A stretch of 64,000 nt of DNA from Paraburkholderia sp. PGU19 (GCF_013426915.1 NZ_AP023182.1:186001-250000); one strand, 5' to 3'; positions 9,153 to 19,545 are shown, numbered from the stretch's first letter. Numbers and translations: made by a program. The notes: a model not told the origin generated them from the letters alone.

Positions 9153-10049
9153 TTATTGCCCCCTGGCCAGTGAACTGGACAAGGACTGTCCGGTGATTTT
9201 CAAGCCAATCCAGACAATGACACTGGATGTCAGCAACAATACGAAGCCAAACGCGGAACCCAATTCCCAGTTGAATCGCGTGATGAATTGCGTATAGATC
9301 TGCTCCGTGAACCATTGACTGCTTTTCCCGCCCATCAGCGTCGGCGTCAGATAGTTGCCCAGATTCAACATGAACACGATGATGCATCCCGCGACGATGC
9401 CGGGCATCGCATGGGGAATGACGATTTTTCGCATCACGTCGAAGCCGTTGCCGCCCAGATCGTACCCGGCCTCGACGAGCGAATCGTCAAGGCTCTCGAG
9501 GACGGACGTCAGAGGAACGATCATAAACAGCATGGAGGTATAAACCAGCCCCACGATCATCGCCGCGTCGTTGTACAGAAACTCGATGGGGCCATCGATC
9601 AAACCGATGTACTGCAGGAACCGGGACAATAAGCCCGTTTCGCGCAGAATGATCATCCACCCGAATACGCGGACCAGTTCACCCACCCAGAACGGCAACA
9701 GACACGCCAGATAAAGAGACTTTTTCGAACGTCCACGGGCAATCTTCGCAATGTAGTAAGCGATGGGCCACGAAATAACCAGCGTCAGTGCGGTCGAAAA
9801 GATCGAAATCGTAATGGTGCGTACGAGCGTGACCAGATAAACACGCTCACCAAAGAACTCACGGTAATTGGCGAGGCTGAAGTGATTCGAATGTTGCGAA
9901 GCCGAATCGTGAAAAGACAGCATCAGCAGATTGAAATGGGGCAGCAGGATGATCACGAACATCCATAGCATGAATGGCGTGAGCACCAGATAGAACGACA
10001 GACGCCGGCTCGCCGCCCCGTCCGCCAGGCTCAGGGTGGCGTCACTCAT
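9153..10049 (-). CDS. ABC transporter permease, PotB-like
   Basis: This encodes 298 residues with an N-terminal anchor (YLVLTPFMLWMFVIILLPHF) and five further hydrophobic segments. The EAA-type loop is VEAGYDLGGNGFDVMRKIV. A large periplasmic loop after the first segment is typical of PotB. Its start codon overlaps the stop of the preceding ATPase frame by 4 bases. It pairs with the PotC-like permease downstream. Confidence 0.88.
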   Translation of the reverse strand: MSDATLSLADGAASRRLSFYLVLTPFMLWMFVIILLPHFNLLMLSFHDSASQHSNHFSLANYREFFGERVYLVTLVRTITISIFSTALTLVISWPIAYYIAKIARGRSKKSLYLACLLPFWVGELVRVFGWMIILRETGLLSRFLQYIGLIDGPIEFLYNDAAMIVGLVYTSMLFMIVPLTSVLESLDDSLVEAGYDLGGNGFDVMRKIVIPHAMPGIVAGCIIVFMLNLGNYLTPTLMGGKSSQWFTEQIYTQFITRFNWELGSAFGFVLLLTSSVIVWIGLKITGQSLSSSLARGQ

Positions 10050-11253
10050 TGGCGTCCCCCATTTGCTGCCGGGAAGCCAATCAGTTGATCGGCCGCAAAG
10101 CTGATGCGAACTTCGGCGCCCTGCACGAGGCCGCGGTTGTTGAGGTTTTGCGGCAAAGCCACGGGGATCAGATCACCTGACGTCACGCGAACCATCGCGC
10201 GGCTATTGGCGCCGTTGAACAGCAGGCTCTCCAACGTGCCTTTCATGAGGTTGAACTCAGCGGCGGCGGGAGGGCGGCTGCGCTGGCGAGATCGATGTTG
10301 ATGGCCTCTGGGCGCAGGAACAGATCGAGATGGTCGCCACATCTGGCGTGGATACCGTCGCCGGTGGCTGCGCGGAACGTCTGGCCGGTCTGCGTGCGTA
10401 CGGCAAGCGCGCGTGCATGAACCTCCGTGACCTGCCCGCTCCATCGGTGACTGTCACCGACAAAACCCGCCACGAAGGCGCTTGCGGGCGCGTAGTACAG
10501 CTCCTGGGGACTGGCGACCTGCTCGAAGCGCCCCTTGTTCATCACGGCCACCTGGTCGGACATCACCAGTGCTTCGGACTGGTCGTGCGTGATGTACACG
10601 AAGGTCGTGCCGAACTGGCTCTGCAACTGCTTGAGTTCCAGCTTCATGTGCTCGCGCAGTTTCAGGTCCAGCGCACCGAGTGGTTCGTCGAGGAGCAGAA
10701 CTGCGGGCTCCAGCACCATGCACCGCGCGATGGCCACGCGCTGACGCTGACCACCTGAAAGCTGCGTGACCTGCTTGCCGCCGATGCCGGGCAAGCCGAC
10801 GCGCTCGAGTGCATCGTTCACTTTCTTGTCGATCGCACTCTGGGTGAAGCCGCCCTTGCGCTTCAGGCCATACGCGATGTTTTGAGCGACATTCATCATC
10901 GGGAACAACGCAAGGTGCTGAAACACCATGTTCACCGGCCGCTTGTTCGGCGGGGTCTTGAGCACCGAGTGCCCTTTGATCAGGATGTCGCCGGAGGTGG
11001 GATTACCGAAGCCCGCCACCATGCGCAGCAACGTGGTCTTCCCGCAGCCCGAAGGGCCGAGGATCGAGAAAAACGATCCCTGCTTGACACTTAGAGAAAT
11101 TCGGTCGACGGCAACGTGATTGCCAAAAGTCTTCACCACATCCCTACATTCAAGGTCGTGCAGACCTGTGCAAATGCTATCTCGTTTCATCTCTTTGCGT
11201 GCCTGTGCGAACGGGCTCATCGACTTGGAGCACGGAGAGAGAACGCGGGGCAC
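10046..11253 (-). pseudogene. ABC transporter ATPase, PotA-like, broken by a one-base frameshift
   Basis: The frame from 11253 carries a complete nucleotide-binding domain: Walker A GPSGCGKTT, Q-loop, signature LSGGQRQRVAIARC, Walker B LLLDEPLGALD and H-loop THDQ. It then enters the TOBE region and stops early at 10243. The rest of the TOBE domain (EFNLMKGTLESLLFNGANSR to the stop at 10046) lies in another frame. The switch is in the GC-rich repeat near 10258-10272 and is explained by one missing base. The start is uncertain: a GTG at 11253 or downstream ATGs (MSPFAQ, MKRDS). The ATPase core is intact, so a truncated but active protein is possible; a sequencing error or programmed slip would restore about 400 residues. 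Confidence 0.75.
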
Positions 11254-11279
11254 CCTCTCCGGACATATAGAGTGGCGAA

Positions 11280-12332
11280 TTACCGCGCCGCTATGCGATC
11301 AAGAATCTTTCCTTCGCGAGACTCCAGGCCGGGCGGGATCGGCGGAAACCACTTGATATTCGCAATGGCCTGGGGCGGATAGACCTTGCCGATCGACTCG
11401 CGCAGCTTTTCGGGAACGCGGTCTTGAGCGCCGACAGCAGCCGACATGCTGTTGGAAGACTGCATCACGAGGGCAGCATTCTCGGGGCGCATGACGAAAT
11501 TGATCCACTTGTAGGCAGCGTCATCCGCCTTGCCTTTCGCCGGGAGGACAAACGTGTCGACCCATCCCAAAGGCTTCCTGTCGTAGCCGATGGGCATGTT
11601 CTCACCCTGCAGCTTGAACGCGAGCGAGTCCCATCCCTCAGCGGCGACGATCTCGCCTGAACGCATCATGTTCAGCAGATCATCGGTGTTGTTCCAGTAG
11701 GTCTTGACGTTCGTCTTGCACTCCGCCAGCTTCTGGCCCGCCTTTTCGATGATTGCCTGATATTTGTCGGGGTTGCTGTACGCGGCAAACGGATCGTCGC
11801 CATCGGCAAAGGCCATCAGGATCAGCGCCGGCCGTCTTATCCGCATCGAGATCTTGCCTTTGTACTGGACGTTGCACATCTCGCCGATGTTCGACACTTT
11901 CCCGGCCTTGGTCTCGTTGGTCAGGACGCCCAGCGTGCCCCACAGATAAGGCAGTGCATAGACCTTCCCGTCGATCGTCGTATTGTCTTTGGTTGCGCTC
12001 AGCAGGCTGGGGATGAACAGGTTCTTATTGACCTTAGAAAGATCGATAGGCTTGTAGATATGGAAATCGGCCTGCGGTCCCGCAATGCGGTCCTGGCTCG
12101 GTTGTGCGAGGTCAAAACCGGCACCGCCCGTTGCCCGAAGTTTTGAAATGATGTCTTCGTTATTGGAAAGAGTGACCTGCACGTCGATGCCGGTCTCCTG
12201 CTTGAATTTCTTGACGAGCGCGTCAGGGGCGTAGTCGCCCCATGTCAGCAGCCGGAGTGTTTCGGCAGACGCTGTCGCGTTGAACACCAGACCCGCCACC
12301 AGCATGGCGAGCAATCTCTTTCCGTTAGCCAT
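11280..12332 (-). CDS. periplasmic substrate-binding protein of a polyamine-type ABC importer
   Basis: This encodes 350 residues. A signal peptide is clear (MANGKRLLAMLVAGLVFNATASA). The mature part starts ETLRLLTWGDYAPDALVKKF, the hallmark of PotD/PotF-like extracellular solute-binding proteins (family 1). The Asp/Trp/Tyr residues that clamp polyamines cannot be checked without alignment. AGGAGAC lies upstream of the ATG. It is the first gene of a minus-strand operon of binding protein, ATPase, two permeases and a GMC oxidoreductase, and is transcribed divergently from the enolase-superfamily gene. The ligand may be a polyamine, amino alcohol or aminated sugar acid (inference). Confidence 0.87.
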   Translation of the reverse strand: MANGKRLLAMLVAGLVFNATASAETLRLLTWGDYAPDALVKKFKQETGIDVQVTLSNNEDIISKLRATGGAGFDLAQPSQDRIAGPQADFHIYKPIDLSKVNKNLFIPSLLSATKDNTTIDGKVYALPYLWGTLGVLTNETKAGKVSNIGEMCNVQYKGKISMRIRRPALILMAFADGDDPFAAYSNPDKYQAIIEKAGQKLAECKTNVKTYWNNTDDLLNMMRSGEIVAAEGWDSLAFKLQGENMPIGYDRKPLGWVDTFVLPAKGKADDAAYKWINFVMRPENAALVMQSSNSMSAAVGAQDRVPEKLRESIGKVYPPQAIANIKWFPPIPPGLESREGKILDRIAAR

Positions 12333-12796
12333 ACGTTGTCTCCTACGTTACGTTTTTTGTGTGCCGCCGCCGGACCACAGGAAGTCGGTCGGATTCAAGC
12401 GGAGCAGGTGTTACGCTACGCCCGCTCTTGGCCCGGCAAGAAGACCCATTTTGGAAAAATGTAGCAGACCATTTTGCATAATGGGCCGCTACGACCGTCC
12501 ACAGACGCTCTGGGGCCGGCCCAAGGCCGAAATGTTGTGCTGTCCACCAATCAGCCAAGAAGACTGGAAAACCCTGATACGGGGCATCGAAAATTTTGCT
12601 GGGCATCTAGCGATTACACAGCGTCAAAACAGACTGACTCTCAAAATGGACTGGTACTTTTTCCAGAATGGACGTTTCCGACAATACTATTCTGGAGAAA
12701 AGATAGCGGACAGCGGGACCCAACCGGGCACGCGATTGCGCCCGAGATCGATACGCAACCTGCACAACCGAGAGCCATTGCTGGAGTGAACAACGA
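12333..12796. promoter_or_regulatory. divergent control region with repeated operator-like words
   Basis: This 464-base region lies between the binding-protein operon (minus) and the enolase/dehydrogenase operon (plus). CCATTTTG occurs at 12446-12453 and 12469-12476, a direct repeat with a 23-base period, and again in inverse orientation at 12642-12649. An imperfect inverted repeat pairs CTTTTTCCAGAAT (12657-12669) with ATTCTGGAGAAAAG (12689-12702), and AATGGAC is directly repeated at 12645 and 12667. Direct repeats two helical turns apart are typical for MocR-family regulators, and a MocR gene lies at 15462-16982 (inference). Confidence 0.5.
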
Positions 12797-13903
12797 ATGA
12801 AAATTAGCCGCCTGGAGACTTTTAGCAATAAGCACGTGGGATTTGTCCGCGTCACGACCGACACCGGATTACAGGGCTGGGGGCAGACGTCAACCTACAA
12901 CGCGGATATCACGGCTCAGGTGTTTCACAGGCAAATCGCGCCGTGGGCATTGGGCCAGGATGCACTCGACATCGAGCATCTGGTGAACATCATCCCCGAG
13001 CGGGAGCATAAGTTTCCCTGTTCGTATCTTTACCGCGCGTTGACGGGACTCGACACCGCACTATGGGACCTGAGAGGCAAGCTCGAAAATAAAAGCGTAT
13101 GTGAACTGTTGGGCGGCACCCCGCGAGCCTTTCCCGTCTACGCTTCCAGCATGAAGCGCGGAGAGATCACGCCAAAGGACGAGGCCGCGCGCCTTGCGAG
13201 ACTGCGTGACGAGTTCGGCTTCTCAGCATTCAAGTTTCGTGTCGGCAAGGAGTGCGGCCACGATCAGGATGAGTGGCCGGGCCGCACCACCGAAATTGTT
13301 CCCGCCGTCAGGAAGGCGTTGGGAAGCGACGTTCGTTTGCTCGTCGACGGGAACAGCGCCTATTCGCCCCGCAAGGCCATCGAAGTGGGACGCATGCTGG
13401 AGGACTATGGCGTGATCCATTTCGAGGAACCCTGTCCGTACTGGGAGCATCATTGGACAAGAGAGGTCGCGCAAACGCTGAAGCTGGATGTCACCGGCGG
13501 CGAACAGGACTGCGATCTCACGCTGTGGCGCTACATGATCGACAATCGGATCGTGGACATCGTGCAACCGGACGTCTGCTATATCGGTGGCGTCACGCGC
13601 ATGTTGAAGGTCGCGCGCATGGCTGAAGAGGCAGGCATCAAGGTGACGCCGCATTCGGCCAATCACTCGATGGTCACACTGTTCACGCTTCATATCATGG
13701 GTGCGCTGAAAAACGCGGGTGCCTATGTCGAGTATTCGATCGAAGGCGAAGACTACTATCCGTGGGAGCGTGGCCTGTTCCGCTCGTATCTCGACGTGAA
13801 GGACGGTATGGTGCAGATCCCGTCCGAGCCGGGATGGGGTTTGGAAGTCAATCCGGATTGGCTGGCAAAATCCAGCTATGCCGTCAGCGAGGTCAACGTA
13901 TGA
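12797..13903 (+). CDS. mandelate racemase/muconate lactonizing enzyme superfamily protein (acid-sugar dehydratase type)
   Basis: This encodes 368 residues. The capping domain starts [20 protein letters not shown]. The barrel shows the catalytic K-x-R/K element (AFKFRVG), the first metal ligand in LLVDGNSAY, the second in HFEEPCPYW, and the third in TGGEQDCD. An Asp ([10 protein letters not shown]) and His (VTPHSANHS) follow, forming the Asp-His dyad of the mandelate-racemase subgroup. These residues fit an acid-sugar dehydratase or an epimerase; the exact substrate is unknown. Its stop overlaps the start of the aldehyde dehydrogenase, so the two are translationally coupled. Confidence 0.85.
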   Translation: MKISRLETFSNKHVGFVRVTTDTGLQGWGQTSTYNADITAQVFHRQIAPWALGQDALDIEHLVNIIPEREHKFPCSYLYRALTGLDTALWDLRGKLENKSVCELLGGTPRAFPVYASSMKRGEITPKDEAARLARLRDEFGFSAFKFRVGKECGHDQDEWPGRTTEIVPAVRKALGSDVRLLVDGNSAYSPRKAIEVGRMLEDYGVIHFEEPCPYWEHHWTREVAQTLKLDVTGGEQDCDLTLWRYMIDNRIVDIVQPDVCYIGGVTRMLKVARMAEEAGIKVTPHSANHSMVTLFTLHIMGALKNAGAYVEYSIEGEDYYPWERGLFRSYLDVKDGMVQIPSEPGWGLEVNPDWLAKSSYAVSEVNV

Positions 13904-15393
13904 ACCGCACCCTGAACGAACTCGTCGCCGAAGCACGCGAGAGCGGCACCCTGGAAGGCCTGCCGCAAGATCATTTCATCGATGGTCAGTACCGGCCGGG
14001 TACGACGGAAGAACACCTGGAGACCTTCGACCCCGGCACGGGAAAGCCGTTCGCGCGGTTCGCAGCGGGCGGCGAGAGCGACATTGACCGGGCCGTCGTT
14101 GCAGCCAATCGCGCGCTGCGCGAAGACTGGGGAAAGGCGACGCCGGCACAACGCAGCCGCGTGCTCACGGCGATCGCACAAGAGGTCAGGGAGCACGCCG
14201 ATCGTCTCGCGGTCGTCGAGAGCCTGGATAGCGGCAAGCGTCTTGTCGAGGCACAGGCCGACGTGCGCGGCGTGATACGCACCTTCGAGTACTACGCTGG
14301 CGCAGCCGACAAGATTCAAGGGGACAGTCTCCCGTTAGGCGCCGATTATGTGGGATTCACTGTCGAGGAGCCCGTAGGCGTCGCCGCGCAGATCATCCCG
14401 TGGAACTATCCGGTCGGTACAGCCGCGCGCGGCATCGCTCCCGCACTGGCTGCCGGTTGCGCTGTCGTGGCAAAGCCGGCTGAACAGACGCCCCTGTCCG
14501 CGCTGCTTCTCGCGGAGTTGGCCTGGCGGGCCGGCTTGCCTCGCGGGGTGCTCAATGTGGTCACGGGAACGGGCGCGGCGGCGGGCGCGGCGCTCGTATC
14601 GCACCCGGATGTCCATCACATTACGTTCACCGGTTCTGTTGCGACGGGTCAGCACGTGATGCGCTCGGCTGCGGACAATATCACCCGCGTGCTGCTCGAA
14701 CTGGGCGGCAAATCTCCGGTGGCCGTACTGGCCGATTGCGACGTCGAGGCGGCGCTCGACGGCGTCTTAGGCGCGATCTACGAGAACGCTGGCCAGATCT
14801 GTTCTGCCGGTTCACGTCTGATCATCGAGCGCGGGCTGCATGACATGTTCATGGACCGTCTGCTTCAACGCATCCAGAAGCTGCGTCTTGGTCATGGGCT
14901 GGCCAACCCTGATGTTGGCCCGGTCAATTCGGCACAGCATCTGAGCAGGATCGACCAGCATGTATCTGCCGCAGCGGGCCGTGGAAATCTGCTGTTGACG
15001 GGTGGTAAGACCGTTCGACCTGATAGCGCGCCGGGAGGCTGGTTCTACGCACCCACCGTCATTGCCGCCGAATCCGCGGGGGACCCTGTCGTGCAAGAGG
15101 AGATCTTCGGCCCTGTTCTCGTCGTTCAAAAGGCGGATGACCTCGACGAAGTGATTGCGCTGGCCAACGGCACGGACTATGCACTGGTTGCGGGCATCTA
15201 TACGAGCGACATCAGCAAGGCCTATCGCTTTGCACGCCAGGTCGATGCGGGACAGGTGTATATCAACGAGTACTTTGCCGGAGGCATTGAAGTTCCATTC
15301 GGCGGCAACCGGAAGTCAGGCTTTGGCCGCGAGAAGGGTCTGGAAGGGATCAAGAGCTATTGCAAGCTGAAGAGCGTTGTCGCGAAAATCTGA
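13900..15393 (+). CDS. NAD(P)-dependent aldehyde dehydrogenase
   Basis: This encodes 497 residues from the ATG at 13900, which overlaps the preceding stop (ATGA). The cofactor-binding [20 protein letters not shown], catalytic Glu267 in LLELGGKSP and nucleophile Cys301 in [12 protein letters not shown] are all present. The C-terminus ([19 protein letters not shown]) matches the betaine-aldehyde/gamma-aminobutyraldehyde dehydrogenase group. With the upstream enolase and the divergent polyamine-type importer and GMC oxidoreductase, it probably oxidises an aldehyde derived from the imported amino or polyol compound (inference). Confidence 0.9.
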   Translation: MNRTLNELVAEARESGTLEGLPQDHFIDGQYRPGTTEEHLETFDPGTGKPFARFAAGGESDIDRAVVAANRALREDWGKATPAQRSRVLTAIAQEVREHADRLAVVESLDSGKRLVEAQADVRGVIRTFEYYAGAADKIQGDSLPLGADYVGFTVEEPVGVAAQIIPWNYPVGTAARGIAPALAAGCAVVAKPAEQTPLSALLLAELAWRAGLPRGVLNVVTGTGAAAGAALVSHPDVHHITFTGSVATGQHVMRSAADNITRVLLELGGKSPVAVLADCDVEAALDGVLGAIYENAGQICSAGSRLIIERGLHDMFMDRLLQRIQKLRLGHGLANPDVGPVNSAQHLSRIDQHVSAAAGRGNLLLTGGKTVRPDSAPGGWFYAPTVIAAESAGDPVVQEEIFGPVLVVQKADDLDEVIALANGTDYALVAGIYTSDISKAYRFARQVDAGQVYINEYFAGGIEVPFGGNRKSGFGREKGLEGIKSYCKLKSVVAKI

Positions 15394-15409
15394 TCGTCGC
15401 GCGTCGAAA

Positions 15410-15443
15410 CCAGTTTGAACGGGTCAAGCGCCGTTCAAACTGG
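15410..15443. terminator. hairpin between convergent genes
   Basis: A perfect 12-base inverted repeat, CCAGTTTGAACG (15410-15421) and CGTTCAAACTGG (15432-15443), encloses a 10-base loop. It lies between the 3' ends of the aldehyde dehydrogenase and the convergent MocR gene. No T-run follows on either strand, so it may act as a bidirectional factor-assisted terminator or an mRNA 3' end stabiliser. Confidence 0.6.
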
Positions 15444-15461
15444 TGAGGTGCGCTGCAGTGG

Positions 15462-16982
15462 TCAGTCTTGCAGCGAAGCGTGGGCACGCGTCCTTCGAAT
15501 CGATATCGCGCTGGCATGCTCCAGAATTGCCTTTAGCTCGATAACAGCATGTTCGATCTGCGCAGGCGTATAAGCCGAGAAGCCCATTGCGATCCCCTTC
15601 TGCTCCACGGGGTCGATGCAAAAGCGGCTGATCGGCGTGAGCACAATGCCCTTATGGGCCGCAGCACCACAAAGCGTATCGAGGTCCAGGTCGCACTTCA
15701 GATAGGCTACCGTATGCAGGCCTGTGCGCGTCGGCGCCACCTCCAGCCACGGTGACAGATGTGTGCCGACGGCCGTTTCCAGCGCGTCGTATCGTTCGGC
15801 GTACAGCTTGCGCATCCTGCGGATGTGGGTCGCAAAATGCCCTTCACTGATGAAATCAGCCATGATCGCCTGAACATGCGTGGGAACGCCCGGCGAAAAG
15901 GCTTCCAGACTCGTGTGGAAGAACGGAACTAAAGGCAGCGGCGCGAGAATGAACCCAAGCCGCAACGAAGGGAAGACCGATTTGCTGAAGCTGCCGACAT
16001 AGATCACCCGTTCACCCGCATCCATCTCCTTCAGCGTGGGTAGAGGCTTGTCTGTCACGCAGAAATCGCCCACCCAGTCGTCCTCGATGATCCAGGCTTC
16101 GCTCGCCTCCGCGGCTTTGAGCAATCCGAAGCGCCTTTCAAGGCTCATTTTGACGCCCAGTGGTTGCTGATGGGACGGCGTCACAAAAGCCAGCTTGAAG
16201 GACGGCGCCTTCTCCAGGCCGCACTGCACGCGCAAGCCCGATTCATCGACAGGTACGGCCACGACATCCGCGCCCGCGAGCATGAAGCAGTTACGGGCAC
16301 CGATATGGCCGGGGTTTTCAAACCAGACTTTGTCGCCCGGATCGACGAGCATGTCCGCGATCAACTGAAATGCGTATTGCGCGCCGCTCACGATAAATAT
16401 TTGCTGCGGGTCACAGCCAATTCCCCGATTGACGCGCAAATGGGCAGCGATCGCTTCGCGCAGCTTTCCATACCCGTGCGGATCAGGGTAACTGAGCATC
16501 TGGTTGCGAGCATTGCGCAGATGCTTGCCTGAAAGGCGGACCCACTGCGCCATCGGAAACGCGTCGAAGGCAGGCATGCCGGTGGTAAAAGGGCGATGCT
16601 TATGCACGAGCCGCGTTCCGAATTGCGAGGCCATGGTCAAGGCCTTGGCCAGTTTGGTGCTCGCGACGGGATGGATGTTCAACTGCGTGTCCGCGAGCGC
16701 AGCGCGCGAACTGAGCGCCTGACTGACCTGAGTCCCGGCGCCGACGCGCGACTCGAGGAGGCCTTCCGCCACCAACCGCTCGAAGGTCTCGACAATCGTT
16801 GCCCGCGCGACGCCCAGTTCGGTCGCCATCGTACGGGTAGACGGCAGACGATCACCGGCCGACAGTGCGCCCTCGAGTATCAGTTCCTTGAGTTGCTGAT
16901 AGATCTGGGTGGACAGTGCCTGGGAGCTGTCGCGGTCCAGCGCCATTGATTGCAGCAACATACCTCGTGAACGTTTAACCAT
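15462..16982 (-). CDS. MocR/PdxR-family regulator (GntR wHTH fused to class I aminotransferase)
   Basis: This encodes 506 residues from the ATG at 16982, chosen for the GAAGAGGAAG just upstream; the frame is open to 17159 but without family-like residues. Residues about 20-95 form a GntR winged helix (STQIYQQLKELILEGALSAG, then LPSTRTMATELGVARATIVE). The remainder is an aminotransferase-fold effector domain with the PLP Lys in VGSFSKSVFPSLRLGF. MocR proteins sense PLP-linked amines or GABA-like ligands and commonly bind direct repeats. It is convergent with the aldehyde dehydrogenase and divergent from the MFS gene; its targets may be 12333-12796 and its own promoter (inference). Confidence 0.9.
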   Translation of the reverse strand: MVKRSRGMLLQSMALDRDSSQALSTQIYQQLKELILEGALSAGDRLPSTRTMATELGVARATIVETFERLVAEGLLESRVGAGTQVSQALSSRAALADTQLNIHPVASTKLAKALTMASQFGTRLVHKHRPFTTGMPAFDAFPMAQWVRLSGKHLRNARNQMLSYPDPHGYGKLREAIAAHLRVNRGIGCDPQQIFIVSGAQYAFQLIADMLVDPGDKVWFENPGHIGARNCFMLAGADVVAVPVDESGLRVQCGLEKAPSFKLAFVTPSHQQPLGVKMSLERRFGLLKAAEASEAWIIEDDWVGDFCVTDKPLPTLKEMDAGERVIYVGSFSKSVFPSLRLGFILAPLPLVPFFHTSLEAFSPGVPTHVQAIMADFISEGHFATHIRRMRKLYAERYDALETAVGTHLSPWLEVAPTRTGLHTVAYLKCDLDLDTLCGAAAHKGIVLTPISRFCIDPVEQKGIAMGFSAYTPAQIEHAVIELKAILEHASAISIRRTRAHASLQD

Positions 16983-17554
16983 CTTCCTCTTCCCCAAGCG
17001 TGAGTCCTGTGCTGCGCGTCTGTTGGCGGAGGTTGGCTGTGTGCAGCGTATCCTCATCTCAGATGCATCGTGGTTTTCCCGTACCCGTTTGCTTCTTGTC
17101 GTATCGACGGGAGTTGCTACCGGACCATGCTGAGTGTAACCGGACACGTACCCCGACACATGCCAATCGCCGCACAGGGCCTATTGATCGACGGCGTTAC
17201 AACATCCGGCGGACCTCCTCGCCTTCCAGTCACAGCACCGTCTGCAGCCTGGGCGCAAATGTCCCGAAAGGCGCACACAGCCGCCTCACTGTCGGCAGTG
17301 GCCGAATTGTGCGCGTAGTACGTCCGTCAGGTTCCGGAGGTACTGCAGCCGTTTAAACGGCAGGTTTCCCCGCTCGCTTGCGTAAGCCAGATCAGTGTTC
17401 TAACGTTACTCGATAGTCTCGCCAGGAACGAAGCATTGAGCGGGAAGCAAAACGCACGAGGCCCCATCGTGTTCGACCAGCTCACAGCAGCGGGCACGAT
17501 TTTCCTCCGCCGTGCGGCGTCGTGCTCCCTGCGCGACGTTCATGGACTTCAGAC
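16983..17554. promoter_or_regulatory. control region between MocR and MFS genes
   Basis: This 572-base region has no supported gene. CCGGAC words are directly repeated with a 20-base period (ACCGGAC 17119-17125 and ACCGGAC 17139-17145), which would suit autoregulation by MocR. A perfect 14-base palindrome, GCCGTTTAAACGGC, lies at 17348-17361, about 195 bases before the MFS start, and looks like an operator. Both assignments are inference from pattern alone. Confidence 0.4.
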
Positions 17555-18892
17555 ATGACCCGATCCAGTCCAGCCCGGAATGTGTCAACCAGACCGCCTG
17601 CCCCTCGCCTGTCGGTGCTCAGCCACATACAGATCGCGTCGCTGTGGTTTGCGCTCTTTACCCAATGGATGACGGTCGTTCCGGTGCTCGTGCCGGCACA
17701 GGTTGCCGAAATGCTCGGACGTGATGCCGCGTTGAAGGAGGGCGTGGCCGGCTCCGTCATTGCGTCCGGCGCATTCATTGCGATGCTCGTGGCGCCACTG
17801 GCCGGGGCGCTTTCAGATCGCTGTTCTGCAAAACAAGGACGTCGGCGACCGTTTCTCATCGTCGGCGTGTTCGGCACCTCGGTCGCACTGATATGGCTTG
17901 CTTCATTCAACGGCGCGGGGAGCGTATGGCTGTATGCACTGGCGTTCCTGCATCTCCAATTCTGGTGGAACTGGGCAGCGGGTCCGTACGCCGGTCTGGT
18001 GCCCGATGTCGTGCCGAAACAGGAAGCCAACCGCGCGAGCGCGTGGCTCAACGTGATGACCGTACTCGGCACCATCACTGGCAACGTGGTGCTCGTTGCG
18101 TTTTATTCTCCGCGTCACCTGTACCCCACGGTTGCCACGTTCATTGCGATCATGCTGCTCTGCCTTTGGCTGACGATTTGCGGCTCGCGCGAGCCGACGC
18201 CCGCCGGATCCCGCGAACGGTTCGAGCTCTTCGCGTTCATCCGCTCGTTCTATCTCGATCCACGCCTTCACCGAAACTTCTACTGGGTGCTGGTAACCCG
18301 CCTGTTCGGTAACATGGGAATCTGGTCAATCTTCACCTTCATGTTGTACTACCTGCAGGACGTGATCGGCATTCGTCATCCGACCAGTCTCCTGAATGGG
18401 CTGCTTGGTGTCGGCGTGGTGCTAGCGATTCCGGCCAGCCTGCTGGGCGCACGACTCGCCGACCGCCATGGCGTCGTCCCGGTTGTCCGCCTGACGAGCT
18501 GGATCATGGCCGGGGCTGCAATCGGCTTTGTCCTGCTGGCGTTGCATCCGAACCTGTTGCTGGTGATCACGGTCGGGCTGGTTTTCTGCGTCGCTTACGG
18601 CACCTATCAAGCCGTCGACTGGGCACTCGCGCTGCAAGTGTTGCCAGACAATGCGTCTAGCGGCAAGGACATGGGCATCTGGCAAGTGTCGATGGTGCTA
18701 CCGCAGATCCTCGGCCCTGTCGCGACCGGGTGGATGCTGTCATGGGTCAAGGCGTTTGCCGGCGCCGGACCCGCCTACGTCGCCGCGTTCGCCGTCGCAG
18801 CGGGGTGGTTCGTGCTGGCGGCGTGGCTCGTCTCGCGCATCAGGATTGATTCGCGGCAACACTTATCCACCGGCCTTGCCGGGCGAAAATGA
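17555..18892 (+). CDS. MFS transporter (SLC45/GPH-like)
   Basis: This encodes 445 residues from the ATG at 17555, with about 12 hydrophobic segments. The cytoplasmic loop 2-3 motif (GALSDRCSAKQGRRRPFLIVG) is the G-x-x-x-D-R-x-x-RRR-P signature of the major facilitator subgroup that includes SLC45-type sugar:H+ symporters. An internal LGARLADRHG repeat begins the second half. It is divergent from the MocR gene across a 572-base region, so its substrate may be linked to the same catabolic locus. Substrate unknown. Confidence 0.82.
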   Translation: MTRSSPARNVSTRPPAPRLSVLSHIQIASLWFALFTQWMTVVPVLVPAQVAEMLGRDAALKEGVAGSVIASGAFIAMLVAPLAGALSDRCSAKQGRRRPFLIVGVFGTSVALIWLASFNGAGSVWLYALAFLHLQFWWNWAAGPYAGLVPDVVPKQEANRASAWLNVMTVLGTITGNVVLVAFYSPRHLYPTVATFIAIMLLCLWLTICGSREPTPAGSRERFELFAFIRSFYLDPRLHRNFYWVLVTRLFGNMGIWSIFTFMLYYLQDVIGIRHPTSLLNGLLGVGVVLAIPASLLGARLADRHGVVPVVRLTSWIMAGAAIGFVLLALHPNLLLVITVGLVFCVAYGTYQAVDWALALQVLPDNASSGKDMGIWQVSMVLPQILGPVATGWMLSWVKAFAGAGPAYVAAFAVAAGWFVLAAWLVSRIRIDSRQHLSTGLAGRK

Positions 18893-18931
18893 TATGGCAC
18901 CCACCTCGCCCATTGCGTTCTCATCCCGGCA

Positions 18932-19426
18932 TCATGACCAGTAATCAATGGCACTGCCCTCGACGTCGACGTTCGCGCAGAATTGTGTGACAAGGTGCGG
19001 CGTGGGTGATTGTTCGGCCGGAGCGGTTTCATTTGCAACACTCCCGCTGCTCACGCAGCGATCATTGTGATGCATCGATCGGTTGAATCCGCCAACGTTA
19101 AGCGGACGTCGTGGATCTCCTCTATCCCAGCTAAATATCTCAACGACGAGGACGTGACCGGGCGACATATCCATCAACGCCTTATAGAGCAGCAGATTGT
19201 CGCCGGGACGAGTCTTGACGGTAAACGCAGTGCCAACCAGCTTCCCGCTGCGGTGATAGCGCGTGAGTCCCACCACGCCCGACACGCGCTGAAGGCTGTC
19301 GCTGATGTGCGGCGTCATGACCTCCCGCAGGGCGTCGACGATTTCGGACGACGCCAGTGCAGGCGGCGGATGAATATTGAACTCGAAACTCGGCACGGCA
19401 ACGCTCCTCATCGGTGACGGATTCAT
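18932..19426 (-). pseudogene. truncated RraA-like (HMG/CHA aldolase) gene remnant
   Basis: From the ATG at 19426 the frame reads an RraA-like N-terminal portion (TPHISDSLQRVSGVVGLTRY, then GKLVGTAFTVKTRPGDNLLL) up to GHVLVVEI. It then loses all similarity (FSWDRGDPRRPLNVGGF and so on) and stops at 18932. The Gly-Asp and Arg-Asp active-site blocks of the family, normally in the next 60 residues, are missing. It sits beside, but opposite to, two further RraA-type genes at 20594-21920, so it may be the decayed third member of this locus. Confidence 0.65.
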
Positions 19427-19545
19427 CCCGCAAACGCGCGGGAAAGCATGTGAAGCCGCAGCCAATATCGTGCATGTCGTCCTGTTCTGTACATTCCGAA
19501 GATCGGAACGGATCGTTCTGCCGGCCGTATCGAACGTACCGGGTT

